Assembly (NCBI GenBank): GCA_026225945.1
Contig: JAMJFZ010001815.1
Span: 1,733,501-1,797,500, forward strand
DNA from: Cricetomys ansorgei
Lineage: Eukaryota; Chordata; Mammalia; Rodentia; Nesomyidae
Direction: 5' to 3'
DNA: 64,000 bases
Within the stretch, counting starts at the first letter, position 1, and every line of letters begins with the position of its first letter. Below are positions 21,691 through 33,547 of the stretch, in pieces. A program made the translations under genes and the position numbers. The notes under the pieces were generated by a model. That model saw nothing but the letters and a program-made list of their open reading frames with translations. It searched no databases and had not been told where the DNA came from.

Positions 21691-22984
21691 GATTTTGTAA
21701 AATCATTAAGTTTGAGAGCAATAATCAAGAAACAATTTATATATAACTAGGAGGTCCAGGCACATCATTGTGCCTGCCTTTTCCATCTGCCCATTTTTTT
21801 CTGTTTCTCTCATCTTTGTGACATGACCTCACAGCAAAGTCAGCAATGCGAGTCTCAGCATTTCCTCCTCAACTCAGCTTCATCTAGATAGTCATTATTG
21901 CTTCTACAGCAATGAGCAAGTCCCTACCTGCATGGTATTTAGAATCAAGTTGTCCTGTTGGCTAGAAAATTCAATAAGCATCTCTGCCAAGGAAAAAATA
22001 TATAAACAAAAAAGAAGAGGAAGTGTTTCAGAGCGACTAGAAAAATTGTCCCTTCTTTCTACGTAAGGAAGGCAAGGTGTAGAGCTCCTCTATAGCCAAT
22101 AAGTGCTGCACATAGAAGCCAAGGCCTTTGCATCTGATCTGCTCCCACTTCACTGATTACAGAGTGCTGCCCATTCAAATTGGGCACTTTTGTTAATTTG
22201 AGCACTAAATACCATTTCACGAGCATGCCATTTGCAACAAGACAGTGAATCAGAATTTTTATAGTCATTATTTTACTAATAGATTGCCCTTTAAAACTCC
22301 AGCATGGCTACAGAGAGATGAGGGAAATCATATAGTATGTAGAAATAGATTTAGCAAACAGGAAAAAAAAATTCTGTGGCTGTGTATGCCAACTTGGCAG
22401 ATGTTTCCAAACAGACACTGTGGTCAAATTCCGTTCATTCATGTATAATACAGATGTGATATTAATTCAGCTATCTATTCAAAGGAAAGTAACTTGGAAA
22501 ATGTCCCACATTACCCAGAACCAAGGAAGTCAAGAGAAACTGATTAGGCAAAACCAAAAGTAGCAGCAATCTTCCTTTCACTTAATCCTTTGAAAAACCT
22601 CCCTTTGATATAATCAAGAGAAAGTCAGCTTGAATGAGAATTGTATATTTCCCTAGATTTTGTTTCCATCACTATGATTTTCCAAGAATGCCATAGACCC
22701 ACATGCATAATTTTGATTGCTTTCCTTGTACTTTTCTACAATTAGCTATTACATTTATTATTTTAAAAGAACTTAAAAGAATAAAAATGAAACAATATTG
22801 TTTTGTGTTTTGATTTTTCCATTGAGAAATTTTCTATTGAAGTCATATTCCGTGAGTCATAAAAAGGCGTCATTCCACACGGCCTTTGAGTCTTCATCTT
22901 TCATCTGTGAAAAACAGTAAGCTACATTTCCAGATTTTAGCATCTCAATTGAAACATGCATTACAATGAACCCCACAAAGCTAA
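21691..22984. other. Unassigned sequence
   Basis: No gene, RNA or repeat supported; an A-run lies at about 22363-22370. Short open frames near 22059-22448 have no motifs. Confidence 0.4.
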
Positions 22985-23218
22985 CTGACAGGGAGAGAGG
23001 AGAGATGGCTCAAGAATTAATAGCATTGACGGCTCTTTTAGTGGATCTCGGTTTGAGCCTCGGCATCCAAATGGCAGCTCACAAACATCTGCAACTCCAG
23101 TTTTAGGGGATCTGACAGTTTCAGAGGTTCTGTGGGCGCCAGGTACACATGTGGTTTACAGACATGTATGCTCGCAAAACACATAAACTAAAAGTAATAA
23201 TAAACCTTAAAAAAGTTG
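22985..23218 (+). mobile_element. B2 SINE
   Basis: A tRNA-derived head ('gagagatggctcaagaatta', then the B-box-like 'cggtttgagcctcggcatcc') is followed by 'ggcagctcacaaacatctgc' and 'ggggatctgacag'. The 3' part has 'aataataaacctt' and an A-rich tail. This is the full family layout in sense orientation. Confidence 0.9.
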
Positions 23219-23965
23219 ATGACATCTTAAAAGCAAGGAAAGATAGTATATACTCATATCTATATGGAAATTTTCCACAAATTTGGATTCTGTTCAGTAT
23301 TTACTGCTTATACTCCGATCTAGCATAGAATTGTGGGCATCTGACCAAGGTGCAGGTTCATCAAAACGCTGATCAAAAAGTTCTGAATGAACAGGTGTCA
23401 ATATCTTTAGTTGAAAAAACAAAAGGCCTGCATGTTTAACAATTTTGGTTTCTCAAGTGCTTATCTGTGTGCACATGGACCTTATGCCCTCCTGCACTGG
23501 ACTTCATGGTTGTATATATCCCATTGGCCATCTGACTTTGCACACCTACAGGCGCCTGCTGTATAACATTCAAACAAAGGTCTTCTGGTGGCGCTTCTTC
23601 TTACACATTGCATACTGCACTCATTTTATAGCTCCTGTTCTTTCATAGGTCTTCTCTACCTTTGCATTGGTCAAACTCCTTATTCCATCATTTAGCCACT
23701 GTTCCAGAATTGAAGGACTATGCCATCTGAAGGGGAAAATCTCTCCTGGAGTCTCAGACCTCTGGTCACCTGAACAGCTTCTCCTAACATATGATACATA
23801 ATATAAAATAGCTTAGCAAATGAAGGATAAGAAACAATTCACAATGTAAAATCCACAAAATTACAAGAATCTGTAACATATTTCTATGATAAATCTGAAC
23901 ATTAACGGTCTCAATTCTGCAACCATAAGACACAAGATAGAAGATTAGATTAAAAATTAGGATTC
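23219..23965. other. Unassigned sequence
   Basis: No gene or repeat recognised. Confidence 0.4.
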
Positions 23966-24198
23966 AGTGCCAGCAAGATGGTTCAATCCATAAAAGCACT
24001 TTCTGTTTAGCCCAAGGACCTAAGTTTGATCCCTGGAAGCCACATGGTGGAATGAAAGAAGCGACATAACAGACATGCATGGTTTGTTCCCTGGCCTTCA
24101 TCCTTCTTATTTACTCTGTGCTCAAGTGCACGCGCACATACACACACACACACACACCACAGCTAACTAATTTTAGAAGTAAACGTAAAAAACAGGTT
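23966..24198 (+). mobile_element. B3 SINE
   Basis: The head 'gccagcaagatggttcaatc' is followed by 'acctaagtttgatccctgga' and 'agccacatggtggaatg'. The 3' end has 'caagtgcacgcgcacataca' and a (CA)n run, the standard B3 layout. Confidence 0.85.
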
Positions 24199-24199
24199 C

Positions 24200-24480
24200 A
24201 CAATCAGTAGGAGTGAGTTAGTAAAGTATTTGCCATACAGATGCGAAGACTTGAGTTCAGATCTCCAATACCCGCGTTAAAAACAAACAAAAACCAAACA
24301 AACAAGCAACAATTAGGTATGGCAGCACACACTTGTGATCTCAGTTCTGGAAATACAGAGAAAGGATGGTCCATGGGCATGTTGGCCAGCTATTCAAGCC
24401 AAATCAATAATATCCAGGTTCAGTGAGAGTTTCTGTGACAAAAAATAAATAAATAAACCAATAAATAAAAGTTGTTCCTC
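24200..24480 (+). mobile_element. Long tRNA-derived SINE (head plus body)
   Basis: A tRNA-like head ('gagtgagttagtaaagtat' ... 'cttgagttcagatctccaat') is followed by a longer body: 'ggtatggcagcacacacttg', 'tgatctcagttctggaaata', 'gcatgttggccagctattca', 'ccaggttcagtgagagtttc' and an A/T-rich tail of AAATAAAT units. The copy at 35.5 kb shares this layout. It is related to B3-type SINEs; the family name is unsure. Confidence 0.65.
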
Positions 24481-24484
24481 CTAG

Positions 24485-24790
24485 ATGGAGATTAACACAG
24501 ATTAAAACAGCTGGGCAAAGTGCAGTGGGTGAGAGATTTTGGAACACTAAACCCTAAACAGATAAATCAATTGTACTCCCCCCAACCCCTAACAAGGCTC
24601 AATGACCTATGTGGAAGAGAAGGCAGAAAGATTTAAGAGCCACAGGTGATGGATGATTCCAAGAAAACAGAATCTTCTAGACACAACAGGACTCACGCAC
24701 ACATGAACTCAGAGACTGGCAGCGTACACAAGACACGCGCAGGTTCACACCAGACAAACAAAACGGACTCGGGATTTGTTTATTTGTTTG
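24485..24790 (+). mobile_element. L1 3' UTR fragment, Lx-like
   Basis: Words 'gaagagaaggcagaaagatt' and 'taagagccacagg', then 'agacacaacaggactcacgc' and 'acacatgaactcagagactg', are typical of the muroid Lx 3' UTR. ORF2 is not directly attached upstream. Confidence 0.65.
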
Positions 24791-24945
24791 TTACCTTGAG
24801 GGCCTTTTGTTTCATTTTATTTATTTTTTTGGTGTGTTTTTTCTTATTGGTTTTTTTTTGTGGTTGTTGTTGCTATTTCTTTTTACTTTTTTTGAGAGAG
24901 AGACAGAGACAGACAGAGAGAGAGACACAGAGAGTCACTGCATTC
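24790..24945. repeat. T-rich and (GA)n-rich low-complexity DNA
   Basis: T-rich tract with TTTG units followed by GAGAGACAGA-type purine sequence at about 24893-24940. Confidence 0.85.
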
Positions 24946-24959
24946 TGGTTAGTGGAGTA

Positions 24960-26735
24960 ATCTATTGAGATGATATTACAATTCTGAACATAATCAAGCC
25001 CAACAACAGGGGCATTTCACTTCATAAAGCAAGTGATATCGGATATAAGGGGACAGGTTAACTCTAACACAGTAATAACAGGTGAATTCATGGCTCTAAG
25101 CTATATATCATCTTGATAAAAACGAAATGGGGAAACATTTGAGTTAAATGACGTCATACACAAGATGAACTGCCGACGGTCGCACACCAACGTTGTACAA
25201 GCCAAGTAACTCTCGGAAGGGCATGGCACTTGCTCTAGGATAGCTACTATAATGAGACACAAATCAAGTCTTAAAACCTTCAGCAAAATCAAAACAATTT
25301 CTTATATTCTATCTGACCACAATGGAATAAATTTTATAAATCAGCAGCCAGAAAAGATGTCAGAATATGCACAAACTCTCGAAGATTAACAGCACATTAC
25401 TGAATGCAGTCAAGAATGAATTTTAAAAAATTCTAAAATTGATTGAAATGAAAATACAACTTATCAAATTCTGGGATAAAACCAAAGCAATCCTAAGGGA
25501 AAATTTTAGAGCTGCAAGTGTATACATTAAAAAAATGAGACAAATCTAAAATAAATGACAAAATGATGCACCTTAGGGTTTGGAAAAACAGGAGCAAGAC
25601 AAATTTAACCAGTAGGTTGAGAACAAGATAACATCGGGGTAGACGTTAATGAAATGGGAGCAAAAGGATGAAACAAAGAATTTATTGTTCGAATAAACAT
25701 GACTGACAGACTCTTAGCCAAACCAATGAGAAAAGAATTAACGAAAGTGGAGCCGAGAGCGGATACATTACAACGATAGCACTGAAAATCAGAAATCATT
25801 AGGAAATATCATTAAAAATCTATATTCTGTTTAACTGGACATTCTCAAAGAAATGGATTAATTTATACTTGTATTTCACCTGCTAAAAACAAAGACGAAA
25901 AAAATTCAATAGGTACATTACAAGCAATGAGATTGAAATAGCTATAAAATAATCCCCCAGCTAAAAGTTCCAGACCTAGATGGATTCACTTTTGAATTCT
26001 ACCATAATTGTAAAGGTGAACTGACATCTATACTTTTCCAGTTGTCCCATGAAATAGAAAGGAAGGAATGATACCAAACTTTTTATGAAACCAGTGTTAT
26101 CTAAACAACAAAATGGGATAGAGACAAACAATAAATGTTATAGACCAAGCTCTATGGTAAAAACAGAACCAAAAAGAAAAAAAAAAAAAAAACCCTGAAT
26201 GAAATACTTGCAAATCAGCCAAGTTACTGTGAGTTCTCAGCCCTCAATGAAACATCAGTCCTCCTACCAAGAACTTAAGAGGTAGAGGATGGGGAGGAAT
26301 ACTTGGAAATGAGGTCATCTGGACATGAGATGGCTATTGCATTCATGAATTTACAGTGACTGTGCTTTTCTGAACAAGATCAAGTCATCCAAAATTCCAG
26401 CGTAGAAAGGGAGAATCTCTTAAGGTCTTACCCCTAACTGAGGAGATAAAGATGGTTGACAGCTGTGATGGGATAATAATTCATTGAGGGGAGTGAGGCC
26501 CTTGGTAGTTTGGCCATGCTCCAGTAGATGGCCCCATAGCCATGCACAAATGGGCAGCAGTAAGTGGACCTCATGGGTTATTGAAAGAGCAAGAGAAGAA
26601 GGAGGAAGAAGAAGAAAGGGGAACATGTTAGGAGGTGTCTGGGGGAAATAGGGGAGTGAATCATGTAACATTTGTATGAAATCTCTAGAAACAAAAAATA
26701 AAATGAAAAAGAAAGAAAGTACAAAAAAAAGTAAA
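24960..26735 (+). mobile_element. L1 ORF2 part plus 3' UTR, decayed
   Basis: About 25480-26170 matches L1 ORF2: 'aaccaaagcaatcctaaggg' and 'tagagctgcaagtgtataca' are followed by 'gactgacagactcttagcca', then 'ccagacctagatggattcac' and 'ttttgaattctaccat'. Upstream, 24960-25480 is probably earlier ORF2. About 26245-26735 is Lx-like 3' UTR with 'ttggccatgctccagtagat', a GAAGAAG stretch and an A-rich end (26690-26735). ORF2 is cut short before the C-terminus. Many stops are present. Confidence 0.75.
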
Positions 26736-27229
26736 AAGTAGATATGAAATATACCAAAACATGTCATCCTGCAACCAAGAGTGGCTCTCTGGCCAAGAAG
26801 TAAAAATACTTCACTGGATTTTCTCACTGTTGAAATGCCACCTGGGTAGAGCAGAAAAACACACATTCTTTCTAAAATGGATATGAAGTTTCAGACACTT
26901 TAAAACGTTCTAAAAGAGTTTTGCTTTTTTAATAAGTGGAATGAATGAAATGGTTTTATGATGAAAATACATCTCTAGATAACTCTCTGCTTCCTGTCCA
27001 GCTTCTAAAGACCTTGAAAGTCATCACTACCTGACAAACTAAAAACTAAAAACTGTCCTTAGATCCTTAAACAGGTGAAGTCACAGAGCAAAGACTGCTA
27101 TAAAGCTGATGTGGCAAGAGTGCAAATACAGAGAACCAGTGCTTACTAGAGCAGAAATCCCAGAGCAGGCACTGCTGGGGGAAGAAGTGGCTGTAGGGAA
27201 ATGGAGGGCTCACATAGAAGAATAATTTG
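26736..27229. other. Unassigned sequence
   Basis: No gene or repeat recognised. Confidence 0.4.
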
Positions 27230-27441
27230 TGGGCTTAAACTTATGGGAAAGCCTCACATGGCTCTCAAACTATGCATGCTACCTCTATAGCCCTGAGTTT
27301 GAGAGTTTCAAGCTCCTGGAGAAGTCTCATGGGGCTCTCACACTATGCATACTACATCTAGAATCCCTACTTTGAAGGTTTTAAACCCATAGGTGCAAGC
27401 TCATGGGGCTCTCGAGCTATGTGTGCTACCTCTGGGAGCTC
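27230..27441. repeat. Tandem repeat, 73/74-bp unit, about 2.8 copies
   Basis: The word 'ggctctc' followed by an 'actatgcat'-like stretch and 'ctac' recurs at 27260, 27333 and 27407, a spacing of 73 and 74 bp. Around it each unit has a 'cctcacatgg/tctcatggggct' start and an 'agttt/aggttt' later part. Units differ by several substitutions, so the array is not recent. Confidence 0.75.
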
Positions 27442-27835
27442 TTATAACTTCTCTTATCAAATATGACTTTGAAAAAGCTTCTTGAGCTTCTATCACGAGA
27501 AGTAGAAAGGCAACATGAGCACAGACTGTCCTCACAGGAAGCATAACTGACTGGGCTTTCCCAGGTTCTCCTCAGCATGGAAGAAGAGAGACATGCAATT
27601 TTAACCCCGCTGAGATATCCTAACAGTCACGAGGTTGGGCAAGGGCTGGGGGCAGATATGAAAAAGCATGATCCGATGCCACATCCTAGGGTGCAGAATC
27701 ATTGAATGAATAGGGCAATGTGTGTTCCCATACATTGCTGTCAATCTCTTTCTAAGATTTGTGGAAGAAAATATTGATGACTTTGATATGAAAATGAAAT
27801 TCAAGTTCCATTAACTAAATCGATTCAAAATGTTT
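27442..27835. other. Unassigned sequence
   Basis: No gene or repeat recognised. Confidence 0.4.
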
Positions 27836-28050
27836 TTGTTGTGGTGCTGGAGAAATGCTTCATTGTTTAAGATAGTCTATAGCCATTCTAGAGAACCAGA
27901 GTTTAGGTTCCAGGTGGCTCACTTAACAGTCTGTAACTCCAGCTCCAGGAGATTCCATGCGCTCTTCTGGCCCTATTGGAACACACATACAACATATATG
28001 TGCATACACACACTCAGACACATACATAGACATAAATAAAAACAAAATAA
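27836..28050 (+). mobile_element. B2-family SINE, diverged
   Basis: Shows 'ggtgctggagaaatgcttca', then 'gtttaggttccaggtggctc', 'gtctgtaactccagctccag' and 'gcgctcttctggcc', with a CA-rich then 'aaataaaaacaaaataaaa' tail. The tail grows into the TG array that follows. Confidence 0.8.
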
Positions 28051-28052
28051 AA

Positions 28053-28079
28053 TGTGTGTGTGTGTGTGTGTGTGTGTGT
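28053..28079. repeat. (TG)n microsatellite
   Basis: About 13 TG units at the tail of the B2-family SINE. Confidence 0.95.
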
Positions 28080-28081
28080 TG

Positions 28082-29570
28082 TGAGATTAGTCACTTGGAA
28101 AAGTTACCACACATTTTGTTCTAATCTTCTCTTGATTTTATTGATGAACTGGTTGCCAAACCCCTTAAAAATTCTCCTGGAGTCACTGGGGGCCTCTCCT
28201 ACATCTGAAGGGTGGCATGCACGGATGAGGGAGAGACAGTCAGAAGTAACAACTCAGATTGCAGGGGGAGAGAATGCGAAGTAAAGGCCTCATAGTCCAA
28301 AGACAAAAGAAGAGGTAGCTGGGAACTCTGCTTGTCATATTGAGAGACAAAAACCTGAGATTTCTCAGGAAAGCGACAACGCATCCCCCCCACAGCATTC
28401 TCTCTTCCAGCTCCACATTAATCAGTATATGACAGGAACAGCTAGGGGGCCAGAAACCTTTCTGAAAACACAGCTTGCAGCCAACAGCTGAAACTGAGAC
28501 AAGGTATAAAAAATGCACAGAGTAGCACAAGATTAAAACTGTCCTGGTGCCCAAGACACAAATACGATGCCACTGTGCCTTCACATAGCTGCACATAAAC
28601 CTAGTGGCCAGGTTTCTATAGAGTTCCAGGACAAGGGTGGCCATTTGGCTGTACTAATCAACACTGAACTGATTACTTCGTGGCATGGAGGTTGTCAAGC
28701 CCAAATGCTGACATTAGAATTCAACATCATTGAGGGTTTGAAGGATTTGTCTCAGGAACACTAGCTTTTCTCAGGAGACAGGAAAAGATGTTTTAAAGAT
28801 GCTTAAAAGAAGAACTGGAAAGTTGGAAAAACACGACGGACAGGAGACATGAGGGAGGCTGGTGTCTTGCTGCTTCGAGCCAATCCCTGCATCCACTCTG
28901 TTTTCTTTGGGTCTGGTCCCAGAAATCCTTCTGCTAGATGAAGCGCTGGAGCAAAGAAAGCAGTGTTTCAGCAGCATTACTGAAAGACGCTCTTTCCTCC
29001 AGCCAAATCTCAAATAGAAGTGCCAGGATTTTATACCCAAAGAGCTTACTGAGCCAAACATGATGGGTTTTCTTGTGGGGGTGAAGGAAGAGGAAGACAA
29101 TTCTCACAAAATAGAATGGCACAGACAAAAGCCCTTGCAAAGCCAAATTTGCAATTTAAACACTTTCCAACAGCTGGGAGAACCCTCAGGAAAGATGAAC
29201 TGTGCAGAGTGTTTAAGCAAAAAGCCCAATATAGTACAATTGGCATCTCTCCAGAGATACAGAATGCCCAGCTTGCTCCTCTGTAGCAGCTGTCCTCAAC
29301 CACAAATGTCCAGTGACTAGAACAAGCTGAAGCAGAGCGGCTTCTTGTCAGTATTCACTTCGGTCTACTGCCTACTCTCAGTCCTTTGGCCAGTGGTATA
29401 TTCAGGACTTGTTGATAATTAACCAGGCAAAGAGAGAAAACAGGAAGGCTTTGGAAACCAAATCACACTGAAGAGCATGGATGGACTGTTGAAGCATTCT
29501 GAGCTCGCTTCAATGTGGTACAAATGGTGAGAGCAAAAGCCAAGGGGAGGCTGTGTGGATTTTCAAGAAA
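28082..29570. other. Unassigned sequence
   Basis: Relatively balanced composition and no recognised repeat. Overlapping open frames of 65-134 codons occur on both strands, but none has a domain, a good start context or splice-like borders that I can defend. Confidence 0.4.
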
Positions 29571-29574
29571 AACA

Positions 29575-29624
29575 GCAATCTACATACATGCAATCTACAA
29601 ACACATGCAATCTACATACACACG
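29575..29624. repeat. Short tandem repeat, 15-17-bp unit, 3 copies
   Basis: 'gcaatctacatacat'-like units start at 29575, 29590 and 29607. Confidence 0.8.
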
Positions 29625-31410
29625 AGGAAGGAGGATATCCAATGGAATGGACAAGTAACAGTGTGATCTTACAAAGGATACTTCTTTGGCCCATGGCTTA
29701 GGGGTAATATTTTGTGAAGTATATAAATATACCGAGGACATAAAAACAAGATGCAAATGTATAAGCTATCCAGACACAAGCTGCATAATCATCTATTATG
29801 ATGAAAATAAAGTGAGGTTCATGTAATCTTTTCCACTGAACTCCTTTACAGTAGTTTGTCTCCCTAGTTTATAGATGTAAGATCCCTCAGTTAAAGTATG
29901 CGAGTACATTCAGTGAAGGCTGATTTTGTCCAGTATTCATTCAGATCAATTCTGGATAGCAAAATCCTTGAAGGCAAAATGCAGCAACACTGAGGTACTT
30001 GTAGGGTACCTGTAGGTACCTTGTAGGGTACTGTGTAGGGTACTTGTACCCTCACATGGTACAGTGCAGTACAACTCGCGCTGAGCAATAGATTCCCAAA
30101 TTCCCCTGGTGAGAAGAACTGACAAGGCTCCACCAACTCCCTTGAAGGAAACGCACACCATCTTAAAGCATGCAAACATTACAGACACAGACCTCCATGC
30201 CTTGCGTGCCATGTGCCAGTCACTGAAAGGAGTTCGAAGAAGAATGAGTTTATCCACAACTCAGCATCTGGACATCAGAGAGCAAGCCTCAATTCTTCCT
30301 CTCTGAGGATAGAATTTAGGGGCATTTGTGGATCAACAAACAGAGTTCAAGGTACTTGGCAGTGAGGTAGTCAGTGATCTGAGCATGGTGGTCAATCTCT
30401 ATGGATCTTCATAGAACTCATGCCTAGAAAATAGAAGTATTATAAAGATCTGAGGCTAGACTTTTCAGCTTCTCGGTATCAAAAGCCAGTCAGCAGACAC
30501 CTGCGCATGCCCAAGAGTCAGTGTGACAAAAGTGGCCTTCAAGTTTCTGAAAACTAATCCAGGCACTAGTCACCATAAAATCATTGATTCAGAGGTGTTG
30601 TGGTCAGCGAAGCAAATGGAGATTAACAAAATTAATAAAATGCTAAGCAGTGCAACCTTCAACTGAGCGATTTGTGAGTCAATACAAAACAAATGAGCAG
30701 AAATAAGTAAGTCTGGAAGGCTTGTTTAGGTTTTCTGCCAGTTTCACAAACGGCCGAGAAGAACAAAATGTGTCCTTAAAATAGTGCTCAAGACAAATAT
30801 TAATAGAGCTTGGTGAGCTGGTGCTACCCTTGCCTGCACCCTTGCCCCTCTCTGCCCTGGCACTATCCCATCTAATAAACATAACATCTACTCTTGGTTT
30901 GTATGTCCACATTGAGGGTTAGACCGGGGAGGAAAGCATTTAATTGAACAAAAGGACTGTACAAGGCCCTGCCTCTCAAACTGAGCAGTTGTGACTCCTA
31001 AAGAACCATGACAAACTTTGTGACAGAGAAGGTTTTTCACAGTCCGATGACCAAGAATTAATTAAAACCTAAATCAGAGTGAATCCGAGACATTCGGAGC
31101 TGCACTTGCCTGGGTTGTGTCAATCAACTGAGCGCAGCTTTGGTTCTGGACACAGACACTTCGCTCAACATATGCCATCAAGACATGTCATGCCAGCGCT
31201 CACCCAGAAGCTCCTCAGCTCAGATAAAAGTTGTTACCTTACGAAGAGTGCTATTTTTACTGTGTAGTCGAAGCTTTCTGCTCTTAAAGAAGCACGGTAT
31301 ATTAATTGCAGAGATGACTTTTAATATAAGTCTTTTCCTGTTGTCATTGCTCAGCATGTTAGTGTAGTTTTGGATTATATTATGTTAGATTGATTTTAAA
31401 GTTGCTGTGA
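29625..31410. other. Unassigned sequence
   Basis: Holds the GTAC-rich repeat at 29995-30070 listed separately. No gene or mobile element recognised; open frames reach 103 codons without motifs. Confidence 0.4.
29995..30070. repeat. GTAC-rich short tandem/inverted repeat
   Basis: Units of the type 'cttgtagggtac' recur at 11-15-bp spacing with two GGTACC palindromes, then an inverted 'gtaccct' arm. The block can pair with itself. Confidence 0.8.
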
Positions 31411-31586
31411 GCAGGGCGGTGGTGGCGCACACCTCTAATCCTAGAACTCAGGAGGCAGAGGCAGGAGGGTCTCTGTGAGTTTGAAGCCAGGCTGGTCTAC
31501 ACAGTGAGTTCCAGGACAGCCAGAGTTCCGACAGAGAAACCCTGTCTCAGAAAATCAAAACAAACAAACAAACAAAAAAAAAAAAC
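31411..31586 (+). mobile_element. B1 SINE, well preserved
   Basis: Starts 'gcagggcggtggtggcgcac' and continues 'tcaggaggcagaggcaggag', 'ggctggtctacacagtgagt' and 'tccaggacagccagagttcc', ending in a CAAA/A-rich tail. A box and B box regions are close to consensus. This is one of the youngest-looking SINEs in the window. Confidence 0.93.
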
Positions 31587-31724
31587 AACTTGCTCTGTGG
31601 TTGCTGACTTGAGGATCATAAAAATGATCAAGTGAATTGGCCCTAAACATACTTCTACCATTTTCTACTCTACACTTATGTGAACTGACATTCTCAACAT
31701 TGACAATTGTATCTTATTTTTTCT

Positions 31725-31885
31725 CACATAATAGTTTTATTAATTATTTGACAGCATCATATATCTCCATCACAATCTCTTCTCATTCCTCCTAGATCTA
31801 CCTTTCCCATCCCCTTTGCCCTCCAAGAAAAAAAAAAAGAATAACAAGTGAACAGAAAACCAAGTCCATTCTGTGTGTAAGGAGC
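31725..31885 (-). mobile_element. L1 3' end fragment, antisense
   Basis: 'agttttattaattatttgac' followed by 'tctcattcctcctagatcta' and 'cctttcccatcccctttgcc', then an A-run, matches the reverse complement of the muroid L1 3' UTR end. Confidence 0.5.
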
Positions 31886-32227
31886 ATGGACCATGGGCAT
31901 CACCACAGTTCTTAGTGGCAGCAGGGAGCTTTGATGATCAGCATCCTCATGGCTCATTTTAGCCTGAAACCAAACACGACAACGTTCAACCCGAAGCTGG
32001 ACTTCCCTACCTGAACACTCCGGCACTTGGACGACACACAGAGATCCTGACATCTTACTATTGACAATTTTACATAAAAATATCAACTCAGAAAAATGTT
32101 AAAGTGGGTCTAAGTCTCATTACCAAATGTTCATTTAAGACATTTTCTCTATACCTTAATATCTCAGTCGGAGGTGTGCTTTCCTGACATGCATGAAGCC
32201 AAGGCTTTCCATCTCCAGCACAACATA

Positions 32228-32345
32228 AACCAGGTATGGGATCGAATACCTGTAATACTAACACATGGGAGGCCAAGCCAGGATGACATGAGCTCCAGTC
32301 ATCCTGGACTACACAGCAAGTTCAAGACTAGTGTGAAATACACTA
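32228..32345 (+). mobile_element. B1-like SINE, diverged
   Basis: 'atacctgtaatactaacaca' then 'tgggaggccaagccaggatg' and 'tggactacacagcaagttca' follow the B1 order. The tail is missing. Confidence 0.7.
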
Positions 32346-32369
32346 GAGGCCATCTTACAAACTTCAAGA

Positions 32370-32970
32370 GGCAGTAGATGGCGATTAACACAGAGACCCA
32401 CATCTAGTCAAAGTGCAGAGAATATGTGGCTAATGAATGTTCAGTCCAAACATTTATTACACATCCCTCCCCCTAAGGTTGAGGGATTGTTGCTGGAGAG
32501 AGTATAGAAAGAGTGCAAGAGCAAGAGGCTGTAGATGACTAAAATTGACTTTTTTCCCAGACACAGCAGGACAGTCGCACACATGAACTCACAGTGGTTG
32601 TGACATGCACAAGACCTGTGTAAGCTTAAGCCAGACCAAATTCCAGAATGCAGCACAGAGCTGGGCATGAATTTCTGCCCCTAGCTAAAGAGTTCTTAGC
32701 AATTCAAAGCTGCTGGCTCAGGGACAGTCAGATTTTTGTTAAGTGTATGGCTTCTGGTAGATCAACCATACCCCAATGGACGGCCCTAGACTGAAGGTAT
32801 GTAACACAAATTGAATTCTGTTTTATTTTTGTTTTTAGGAAGAAGGCACAAAGTTGGATGGGCAGGAAGGAAAAGATGGGCCGGGAAGGAGTTTAGGAAG
32901 ATAGTGTCTATAATTAGAGTACATTTTATGAAATTCTAAAAATATTAAGAAAATTTTATTTCAAAAAGTT
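32370..32970 (+). mobile_element. L1 3' UTR, Lx-like, with 3' end
   Basis: Starts 'agatggcgattaacacagag' and includes 'agtgcagagaatatgtggct', 'gacacagcaggacagtcgca', 'acatgaactcacagtggttg' and 'acatgcacaagacctgtgta', then 'accataccccaatggacggc'. It ends in A/T-rich DNA near 32960. This is the standard Lx 3' UTR order with no ORF2 attached. Confidence 0.7.
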
Positions 32971-33141
32971 AAATTATTTATGTAAAATTAAATAAGTAAA
33001 TCAAGATCTCATTAGTTTGTAAGTTTGTTTTTATTTTTATAACTAATACAATTACATATATATACATATGCCAAATAATTGCTTTAAAGTAAATTTTATG
33101 ATTTATTGTCAGTGATTGATTTGTGTACCTATTTTATGTGT

Positions 33142-33159
33142 ACACACACACACACACAC
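33142..33159. repeat. (CA)n microsatellite
   Basis: About nine CA units in AT-rich DNA. Confidence 0.9.
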
Positions 33160-33211
33160 GTATGTAATTACATACATCAGATACATATACATGTAAACAT
33201 ATATAGAAATA

Positions 33212-33547
33212 TATGTTTGTGGCCTGTGGTGGAATGGTCCCAATAGGCTTATATATTTGAGAATTAGAAGGCGTGGCCTATTTGGGAAGGTATGTCACTG
33301 TCACTAAGGATGGGCCTTGAAGTTTCAAAACCAATGCCAGGTTCAGTTTCTCTCTCCCTGCCTCCTGCCTGTATAAGCTCTCACTACTGCTCTGACACAA
33401 AGACTACCTGCCTCTTTTCATGCTTCCTGCCATGATGATCATGGATTCACCCTTTAAAACTGTAAGCAAGTCCACAATCAAATGTTTTATTTTAAACGGT
33501 GCCTTAGTCATGGTGTCACTTCACAGCAATGGAACAGAAACTAAGAC
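33212..33547 (+). mobile_element. MaLR-type solo LTR (ORR1-like)
   Basis: 'tggaatggtcccaataggct', 'tatatatttgagaattagaa', 'ggcgtggcctatttgggaag', 'ccatgatgatcatggattca', 'actgtaagcaagtccacaat' and 'ggtgtcacttcacagcaatg' follow the ORR1 order almost word for word. Length about 335 bp, with no internal region. Confidence 0.85.

Noticed and set aside
22985..24480. tRNA genes suggested by A/B-box-like words
   Set aside because: The boxes belong to the heads of B2/B3-type SINEs, followed by SINE bodies and tails; no cloverleaf is preserved.
26420..26866. 148-codon antisense open frame
   Set aside because: It lies across an L1 3' UTR and its A-rich tail; the middle translates to a Phe/Leu-rich stretch from GAA-type repeats, and there is no domain.
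27230..27441. CRISPR-like array
   Set aside because: Repeats are contiguous 73/74-bp units without unique spacers, and the genome is mammalian.
28240..28644. 134-codon antisense open frame with many Cys and Leu
   Set aside because: No domain, no conserved spacing of cysteines, overlapping frames on both strands, no splice or promoter context.
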